Position numbers and translations under genes: made by a program. A stretch of 43,770 nucleotides of DNA from Robiginitomaculum sp. (GTDB lineage: Bacteria > Pseudomonadota > Alphaproteobacteria > Caulobacterales > Maricaulaceae), in NCBI GenBank assembly GCA_016765135.1, contig JAESQN010000018.1, forward strand, positions 1 to 43,770, given 5' to 3'. Positions within the stretch are counted from its first letter, which is position 1. Each line of letters begins with the position of its first letter. Below, one piece after another: positions 38,818-43,770 of the stretch. The notes under the pieces were generated by a model. The model made no database searches. It had not been told where the DNA came from and was given only the letters and a program-made list of their open reading frames with translations.

Positions 38818-39945
38818 CTAAAACGTTTCGCCGCGCAGGTCTTTGCGTCCTAGTTCCCGCGCCGTTAAAGAGCCGATATAAAGCCAACCATCGCCTGGCT
38901 CCGTGGCACCTGTTGCCAGAGGATAAGCGCCGGACGGGTCTTGATATTGGGCCAAGACTTTACCGTTCATATCTATGGCAAGTATAAACCCGTAATTCAC
39001 GGCTTGGGGGCGCATGGCGGCGGGCAGGCGCTGCACGATTTTGCGCATAAATGGTTTGTCCGACAAATTATCCAAAGCTTCGGAGCGCGGACTGGTTAAC
39101 CCAATCCAATAGCGGCCGTCCTGGCCTTTGTTAAGGTTGTCGGGAAATCCGGGTAGATTATCCACTATAGTTTCCGTGGTGCCAGCTGTCAGGCCCGTGA
39201 GCCAATGGCGTTTAATGGCGTAGGTGCCGGTTTCGGCAAACAAAAAACACGCATCATCCGGACACATGGCCAGGCCGTTGGGGAAGCTTAGATTGTCCAG
39301 CACGATTTTGGTGCTTTTGTCCGCAGGATCATAGACTAATATACGTCCGGTCTTGCCGTGTTCCATCAACTCAAATAGCGAACCTGCCAGCGTGGAGCCT
39401 GAAGCTTCGGCGCCAAATTTGGTTGAGGCATCGGAGAAATAAATTTTGCCGTCTTGGGCTATGCCCATTTCGTCCGCGTAAAGAAGCGGGCTACCGTCGT
39501 CAGCTTTGTCGGTCAGGACGGTGATATTGCCGTCGTCGCTCATACTGAGCAAACCTTTGTGGGCATCGGCAATAATCAGATGACCATTTGGCGCGAATTG
39601 TAGACCCAGTGCCACCCCGCCAGTATTGGCAATGACCTTGTGCTGGTTGGTGCGCGGATTGATGCGGATTATATCGCCGCTTTGGGTCGAGGTATAGATG
39701 ATCATTTCCCCATTTGGCATCTCCCCGTCTTCCACACGCCCGGCCACATCTTCGGGGCCGTGATGGTCGCCAATGGACAGGGTTTTTAGCCCGGCCAATT
39801 TCATGTTGGGCGCAAACTCACCCTTATAACCAGGGTTTTTCGGTGCATTCCAGGCCACAGGCTCAATGGGTACGGGCCACAGGGTCAGATAGCCAATACC
39901 GGCAAGGATAAGTGCGAGGAGTAGCAGGGAAATTTTCTTGAGCAT
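38818..39945 (-). CDS. SMP-30/strictosidine-synthase-like beta-propeller protein
   Basis: 375 residues from the ATG 39943-39945 (RBS GAGG); a longer frame upstream overlaps the GST gene and is rejected. An N-terminal membrane anchor (about 4-23, ISLLLLALILAGIGYLTLW) precedes a six-bladed propeller with repeated blade motifs: NGEMIIYTST, LGLQFAPNGHLIIAD, YADEMGIAQDGKIYFSD, LDNLSFPNGLAMC and GFPDNLNKGQDGRYWIGL. This matches the SMP-30/APMAP/strictosidine synthase superfamily, usually lactonases or esterases that need a divalent metal. Third in a minus-strand series with the GST and the FAH-family hydrolase; it may open a lactone in the same pathway. Confidence 0.85.
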   Translation of the reverse strand: MLKKISLLLLALILAGIGYLTLWPVPIEPVAWNAPKNPGYKGEFAPNMKLAGLKTLSIGDHHGPEDVAGRVEDGEMPNGEMIIYTSTQSGDIIRINPRTNQHKVIANTGGVALGLQFAPNGHLIIADAHKGLLSMSDDGNITVLTDKADDGSPLLYADEMGIAQDGKIYFSDASTKFGAEASGSTLAGSLFELMEHGKTGRILVYDPADKSTKIVLDNLSFPNGLAMCPDDACFLFAETGTYAIKRHWLTGLTAGTTETIVDNLPGFPDNLNKGQDGRYWIGLTSPRSEALDNLSDKPFMRKIVQRLPAAMRPQAVNYGFILAIDMNGKVLAQYQDPSGAYPLATGATEPGDGWLYIGSLTARELGRKDLRGETF

Positions 39946-39953
39946 AATAAACC

Positions 39954-40622
39954 TCAGGTTTTTGGTGCGTCTGGTTGCACCATAGGGGCCGCGTCTGTAA
40001 ACGCTACCAGTTTCCCACATTGGTTTAAGATGCCCATTATGGTGGGGTAGGGGGTTATGTCCAGACCAAATCGTTCGTTGTTGAACATCTGGGCGTAAAG
40101 GCAAATATCGGCAATGCTCGGCGTGTCGCCGTGGCAGAAAAGCCCGGTCTCTGTTTCCTGTAGCCGGGTTTCCAGTGCCGTCATACCTGCATTGGCCCAT
40201 TCCAAGAACCAGGCTTTTTTCGCCGCGCCGTCCGCGCCAAATTCGCTTTCGATATAATGCAGCACCCGCAAATTATTGATGGGGTGAACATCCAGCGCGA
40301 TGATCTGGGCTAAGGCCCGCACCCTAGCCCGTCCAAGCGCGTCCTTGGGCAATAATGGTGGTTCAGGGTGTTGTTCGTCGAGATATTCCAAGATCGCCAT
40401 AGACTGGGTCAGTATTGTCCCATTTCCTAGTTTCTGACCTTTTATTTCAAAAGCTGGCACCAGACCTTGGGGGTTGAGCTTTAAATATGCGTCTGATTTA
40501 TGGGCCTTGTCCAGCAGGGCATAGGACACATATTCATAGGCAAGGCCTTTCATATTCAAGGCAACGCGCACCCGTAATGATGTGGTGGAACGGAAATAAT
40601 TGTGCAGAATATATTCAGACAT
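39954..40622 (-). CDS. maiA: Maleylacetoacetate/maleylpyruvate isomerase (zeta GST)
   Basis: 222 residues. GST N-terminal thioredoxin fold with YFRSTTSLRVRVALNMKG (about 9-26; Ser/Thr of the zeta-class SST motif), LNPQGLVPAF (about 49-58), LTQSMAILEYLDE (about 71-83), and the zeta-class signature DVHPINNLRVL (about 109-119). It isomerises the cis to the trans form with glutathione. It overlaps the FAH-family gene by 8 bases; the two work in sequence in tyrosine/homogentisate or gentisate breakdown. The ring-cleaving dioxygenase is not in the window, so the exact substrate stays open. Confidence 0.88.
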   Translation of the reverse strand: MSEYILHNYFRSTTSLRVRVALNMKGLAYEYVSYALLDKAHKSDAYLKLNPQGLVPAFEIKGQKLGNGTILTQSMAILEYLDEQHPEPPLLPKDALGRARVRALAQIIALDVHPINNLRVLHYIESEFGADGAAKKAWFLEWANAGMTALETRLQETETGLFCHGDTPSIADICLYAQMFNNERFGLDITPYPTIMGILNQCGKLVAFTDAAPMVQPDAPKT

Positions 40623-41289
40623 ATGTTACCTCTATACTTGGTAGGCCAGTTATGGTGCCTATCAGGGTTTCTCCGGCCAGAGCAGGGCCGACGCCTTCGG
40701 GCGTTCCCGTGTAAATCAAATCGCCAGCGGCCAAAGTTACGGTGTTGTTCAGATGGGCTATGATCTCTGATACGCTCCAGATCATTTTGTCCAGGGTTGA
40801 TTTTTGCTTTGTTACCCCGTTATTGGTCAGGCGGATTTCGGCGCGGTTTATACCCGGCGCATTGCCCGCTTTCACAAGCGCGGAACACGGCGCACTATTA
40901 TCAAAATTCTTGGCCATGTCCCAAGGCATACCGGCATTTTTGGCATCTGCCTGCAAATCGCGCCTTGTCATATCCAGTCCCACACCATATCCGAAAATCT
41001 CCGTCCGTCCGGCCATGGCCACGACCAGCTCGACCTCATAATGCAGATCTGTGGTTTGGGGCGGGTAGGGGAGTTCGGTGCCGGTCTCAACAATTGTCTC
41101 GCGGGATTTGGTGAAAAACATCGGGGTTGAGCGTGTCGGGTCGCCCCCCATCTCGCGTACATGCTCCGTATAATTACGCCCAACACAATAAATGCGCCGG
41201 ACAGGAAAACGGTCATCACTTCCTTGCTCGTTACTTCCCAGTATGGGCAAGCTTATGACCGGTGGTGGTGTGAACGCGTAATGTCCCAT
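40615..41289 (-). CDS. Fumarylpyruvate/fumarylacetoacetate hydrolase family protein
   Basis: 224 residues, the short single-domain FAH form. Motifs: RRIYCVGRNYTEHVREMG (about 31-48), then PMFFTKSRETIVETG, LHYEVELVVAMAG (metal-binding Glu residues, about 81-93), GYGVGLDMTRRDLQ (about 99-112), and the close DLIYTGTPEGVGP (about 192-204). It cleaves fumarylpyruvate or fumarylacetoacetate to fumarate and pyruvate or acetoacetate with a divalent metal. First gene of the three-gene minus-strand operon. The length and GRNY start fit fumarylpyruvate hydrolase (gentisate pathway) best. Confidence 0.88.
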   Translation of the reverse strand: MGHYAFTPPPVISLPILGSNEQGSDDRFPVRRIYCVGRNYTEHVREMGGDPTRSTPMFFTKSRETIVETGTELPYPPQTTDLHYEVELVVAMAGRTEIFGYGVGLDMTRRDLQADAKNAGMPWDMAKNFDNSAPCSALVKAGNAPGINRAEIRLTNNGVTKQKSTLDKMIWSVSEIIAHLNNTVTLAAGDLIYTGTPEGVGPALAGETLIGTITGLPSIEVTYV

Positions 41290-41429
41290 GCTCTATCCTT
41301 TTGTCGTACCTGTTTAAATCTACCTCACGATACGGGTCAAGGCATACCTTTAGCGGCGCGGCTTTACCCCCCTCCTTTGGCAGCGCATCTCTATCCATGG
41401 ATTATTTGGGAAAACGCATGTCATTTATA

Positions 41430-41455
41430 AAAATACAAAACTAGTTTTGTATTTT
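41430..41455. promoter_or_regulatory. Perfect 26-bp palindrome between divergent genes
   Basis: Half-site AAAATACAAAACT joined directly to its reverse complement, centred at 41442/41443. It lies in the 272-bp gap between the FAH-family operon (minus) and the ParB-N gene (plus), about 140 bp from the former and 106 bp from the latter. This is the size and shape of a TetR- or MarR-type operator; it could also be a terminator-like hairpin. No regulator gene is adjacent. Confidence 0.6.
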
Positions 41456-41561
41456 CTATTTTTGTGGAAAACATGACTAAATTACGTCTATATATGCGCG
41501 CAAGTTTATGCAGGAGCCAAATCGCTTTCAATTAAAATGAAAATGAATTACCCTGCTTTTT

Positions 41562-41807
41562 ATGAGAATCATAGATGTGCCTATTGAGAAAATTTATGTG
41601 CCGCTTGGCAAGCGAAAAGATGTGGACGAGGACAAGGTGTTGGCCTTGGCCGAGGATATTTTGGAAAACGGTCAGACCACCCCGATCTATGTGCGCGTCG
41701 GCAAAAACCGCTATGTGCTGGTCGAAGGCTTGTACCGGGTCGAAGCCCTAAAATTGCTTGGTGAAACCCACATAGAGGGCAATATTGTTCAGGCGCGTAA
41801 AGGGTGA
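41562..41807 (+). CDS. Stand-alone ParB N-terminal-domain protein
   Basis: 81 residues, a single ParB/sulfiredoxin-like domain: IDVPIEKIYVPLGKRKDVDE (about 4-23), LAEDILENGQTTPIYVR (about 29-45), then YVLVEGLYRVEALKLLGE, where GLYR replaces the GERR box of true ParB. Without helix-turn-helix or dimerisation parts it cannot be a classical ParB; a CTP- or nucleotide-binding role is possible. It is followed after 28 bp by the DUF4197 gene on the same strand. Confidence 0.75.
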   Translation: MRIIDVPIEKIYVPLGKRKDVDEDKVLALAEDILENGQTTPIYVRVGKNRYVLVEGLYRVEALKLLGETHIEGNIVQARKG

Positions 41808-41835
41808 CAACTTGAAAATGTCGTAAGGAGAATTT

Positions 41836-42579
41836 ATGACCAAAGCTAAACCAGTACAAATGAACCGCCGCCTCACTTTGGCCGGATTGTTGGCCTTGCC
41901 GCTATCAGCTTGTGAAACCCTGGACCCGGCTATCCTGGAAGGCATATTGGGCAGTGGTGTGTTGAGCCAGGCAGATGCGGCGCGGGGTATTCGTGCGGCG
42001 CTCAGCAATGGGGTGTTATCGGCATTGGGTATTGTGGGCCGCAATGGAGGGTTTCTCAATGACGGGCAAATCCGTATTCCTTTGCCGCAAACCTTGCGTG
42101 ATGTGCAATCGGTTTTGTCCAAAGTTGGTGCGGGCAGTGTGTTGAACCAACTGGAGGTACAATTAAACCGAGGGGCGGAACAGGCAGCACCTGTGGCCAA
42201 AGATATTTTCTTTGATGCAGTCAATGGCCTAACCATAGGTGATGCCATCAATATAGTGCGCGGGCCGCAAAATGCCGCCACGACCTATTTGCAAGACCGC
42301 ACAACACCGCGCCTGACCACCCTGTTCTCACCGATTATGGAAAACGCCCTCAGCGGTACGGGCGCGCTACGCCTGCTTGATCAGGCCAGCAACAGCTTGC
42401 GCAATATACCGTTTGCGCCGTCTTTGGGCGCGGGTGCCCGGTCTGATTTGATCGGACATGGTGTCCAGTACGGTCTCAAAGGTGTGTTTCATTATGTGGC
42501 CAAAGAAGAAGCTGCCATCCGCCGCGACCCGGCCAAGCGTACATCGGAAATCCTGCGCCGCGTATTTGGGCAAGTTTAG
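41836..42579 (+). CDS. DUF4197 lipoprotein
   Basis: 247 residues. Lipoprotein signal: RRLTLAGLLALPLSAC with Cys26, so it is lipid-anchored in the envelope. The body follows DUF4197: GIRAALSNGVLSALGIVG, NDGQIRIPLPQTLRDVQSVL (about 74-93), a long helical part FFDAVNGLTIGDAINIVRGP (about 124-143), TTYLQDRTT, and the end GVFHYVAKEEAAIRRDPAKR. RBS AAGGAG. Family function is unknown. Confidence 0.88.
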   Translation: MTKAKPVQMNRRLTLAGLLALPLSACETLDPAILEGILGSGVLSQADAARGIRAALSNGVLSALGIVGRNGGFLNDGQIRIPLPQTLRDVQSVLSKVGAGSVLNQLEVQLNRGAEQAAPVAKDIFFDAVNGLTIGDAINIVRGPQNAATTYLQDRTTPRLTTLFSPIMENALSGTGALRLLDQASNSLRNIPFAPSLGAGARSDLIGHGVQYGLKGVFHYVAKEEAAIRRDPAKRTSEILRRVFGQV

Positions 42580-42588
42580 AGTTAAGGC

Positions 42589-43224
42589 TTAGAGTACGGC
42601 TCTTACTGGCCCGTAACTTCTGCGGTGAATTGGACTTGCGCCTAACTTTAACAATACCTCTCTGTGGGCTTTGGTGGGATAGCCTTTATGGCCTGAATGG
42701 CCATAGCCGGGGAAGCGGATGTCGGCCCCGACCATAAGTCTGTCTCTTGTGGTTTTGGCGATGATGGAGGCTGCCGCTATGGACAGACTTTTAGCATCAC
42801 CTTTGACAATAGCTTGTACCGGGATAGTAAACTCGGGACAGCGATTGCCGTCTATGAGAATGTAATCCGGTGGTGCGGATAAATCTGCTACCGCCCTTTG
42901 CATGGCTTTCATGGTAGCGGCGAGAATATTGATGCGGTCGATTTCTTCTGGTTCCGCTATGCCAATGCCCACCTGTGCCGTTTGTATGATAATTTCAAAC
43001 AGGGCTTCGCGCTTGGTTTGCGACAATTTTTTGCTGTCATTCAGGCCGTCAGGGATGTGCTTTGGATCAAGTAACACTGCCGCAGCAACCACCGGCCCCG
43101 CCAAAGGCCCACGTCCGGCTTCGTCTACCCCCGCAATCATTGTCCCGCCGCTTTGGGCTTCATAGTGCCAATTTGGCGTAAATTTTTCTACACTTTGGCG
43201 CATTTCTTGCTTTTTTCTCATCAT
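42589..43224 (-). CDS. rnhB: Ribonuclease HII
   Basis: 211 residues. Catalytic signature GVDEAGRGPLAGPVVAAAV (about 32-50; Asp and Glu), LNDSKKLSQTKRE (about 60-72), DYILIDGNRCP (about 109-119), AASIIAKTTRDRLM (about 141-154), and the end PIHRRSYGPVRAVL. It removes RNA from RNA-DNA hybrids and single ribonucleotides. The first 30 residues are an extension; MIAGVDEAG is a possible shorter start. It converges on the DUF4197 gene (9-bp gap). Confidence 0.96.
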   Translation of the reverse strand: MMRKKQEMRQSVEKFTPNWHYEAQSGGTMIAGVDEAGRGPLAGPVVAAAVLLDPKHIPDGLNDSKKLSQTKREALFEIIIQTAQVGIGIAEPEEIDRINILAATMKAMQRAVADLSAPPDYILIDGNRCPEFTIPVQAIVKGDAKSLSIAAASIIAKTTRDRLMVGADIRFPGYGHSGHKGYPTKAHREVLLKLGASPIHRRSYGPVRAVL

Positions 43225-43318
43225 TGTTCAGCTTACATGCAGAAAATAACAGTTACAGGTCTTTTTTAAGACAGAATTGTTTGGTATAGACACACAACTA
43301 TAACTCAAGGAGAAGAAA

Positions 43319-43770
43319 ATGGGTATTCTAAAATTTGGCGCCAGAAAATTTGGGGCCAGTATGGCAATTTCGGTATCGGCTCTTGGTTTCGCAGGCATAG
43401 CCCATGCGGAGTTTGTGAAAACCGTCAGCACAGAAGCTGAATGTACGGCCCAGGACGGTTCGGTCATGGATTTAAGCGGTACACAACATTGCCTGGTTCC
43501 GGTGATCTCACCTGAGTTTCAAAAAATTGAATATGCAGGTGAGCTACGCGGTGTAACCACATGCACGGAAAAAAACACGCGCAAAACCCAAATTGGTGAT
43601 TTCTGCCTAATCGCTCTAGGAGAAAAAGTGGAAAATAAAGAACCAATCAAGACAGCATCAACCATGGCTGATAAGATGACAGACAAGATGACAGACAAGA
43701 TGACAGACAAGATGACAGACAAGATGACAGACAAGATGACAGACAAGATGACAGACAAGATGACAGACAA
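43319..43770 (+). CDS. Secreted protein with TDKM tandem repeat, partial
   Basis: 151 codons seen; the gene runs off the right edge. ATG at 43319 with RBS AAGGAGAA. A Sec signal peptide (cleavage about AHA-EFV, residue 31) is followed by a four-cysteine domain (CTAQDG, HCLVPV, TTCTEK, DFCLIA) of about 80 residues, then from about residue 116 a run of TDKM tetrapeptides. The domain is not recognised. The repeat would form an amphipathic, charged extension and may vary in copy number. The reverse strand across the repeat is also open but is a shadow. Confidence 0.8.
   Translation, partial: MGILKFGARKFGASMAISVSALGFAGIAHAEFVKTVSTEAECTAQDGSVMDLSGTQHCLVPVISPEFQKIEYAGELRGVTTCTEKNTRKTQIGDFCLIALGEKVENKEPIKTASTMADKMTDKMTDKMTDKMTDKMTDKMTDKMTDKMTD
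43669..43770. repeat. 12-bp tandem repeat, coding
   Basis: Unit AGACAAGATGAC, seven perfect copies from 43681 to 43764, a partial eighth to the window edge, and one degenerate copy before. Being 12 bp, it keeps the reading frame and encodes TDKM. Perfect copies point to recent expansion or frequent slippage. Confidence 0.95.

Noticed and set aside
39946-40200. 85-residue N-terminal extension of the beta-propeller protein
   Set aside because: It is antisense-free but lies wholly inside the GST gene in another frame, and the membrane anchor MLKKISLLLL with its RBS gives a natural start.

Overview
The window reads as a piece of an alphaproteobacterial chromosome, inferred from the DUF736 protein, the RepB/KorB-like ParB, the DUF4197 lipoprotein beside a stand-alone ParB-N protein, and the content of the housekeeping block. 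Base composition varies: about 1-5.7 kb and 9.4-24.5 kb are clearly AT-richer than the ParB/ArdA block (6.0-9.2 kb) and the chromosomal block. The species cannot be named from the sequence.

Region 1 (1 to about 24.85 kb) looks like the right part of an integrated conjugative or plasmid-like element that ends at the 3' end of a tRNA-Arg(CCG) gene. It carries DUF736 at the left edge, an AT-rich cargo of small membrane, secreted and unknown proteins (0.5-5.7 kb), and a minus-strand operon ardA - unknown - unknown - parB (6.0-9.15 kb). It then carries a 15 kb defence island. The core of that island is a single-strand DNA phosphorothioation module of the Ssp type: sspB (DUF4007), sspC (large P-loop ATPase) and sspD (PAPS-reductase-like), overlapping on the minus strand, with sspA (cysteine desulfurase) divergent. 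The known partner SspE is absent. Instead the module is surrounded by an SF2 helicase - GHKL/MORC-like ATPase - PLD-like nuclease cassette, a YwbE-AlbA_2 fusion, a GIY-YIG-like protein, a second GHKL/MORC-like ATPase and a Pif1-like helicase. This is the most interesting part of the window.

Region 2 (24.86-30.65 kb) is chromosomal: tRNA-Arg, a TraB/GumN lipoprotein, a thioesterase with an iron alcohol dehydrogenase, a DUF442 sulfur-transferase/phosphatase, and feoAB behind a Fur-like palindrome.

Region 3 (30.6-34.9 kb) is a small, apparently intact integrative element in tRNA-Phe(GAA). It has a tyrosine integrase, an XRE regulator, a zinc-ribbon-like protein, a secreted protein, a repeat-rich 0.75 kb non-coding stretch, and 66-67 bp att repeats. 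A decayed second integrase lies just outside it, before tRNA-Val(GAC). Paired GTGC-type repeats spaced exactly 11 bp mark the ends of the elements at all three tRNA genes.

Region 4 (35.3-43.8 kb) is chromosomal: three tandem secreted paralogues, asd, a beta-propeller esterase, a maleylpyruvate/maleylacetoacetate isomerase plus fumarylpyruvate/fumarylacetoacetate hydrolase pair, a ParB-N protein, a DUF4197 lipoprotein, rnhB, and a secreted protein whose TDKM tetrapeptide tandem repeat runs off the right edge.
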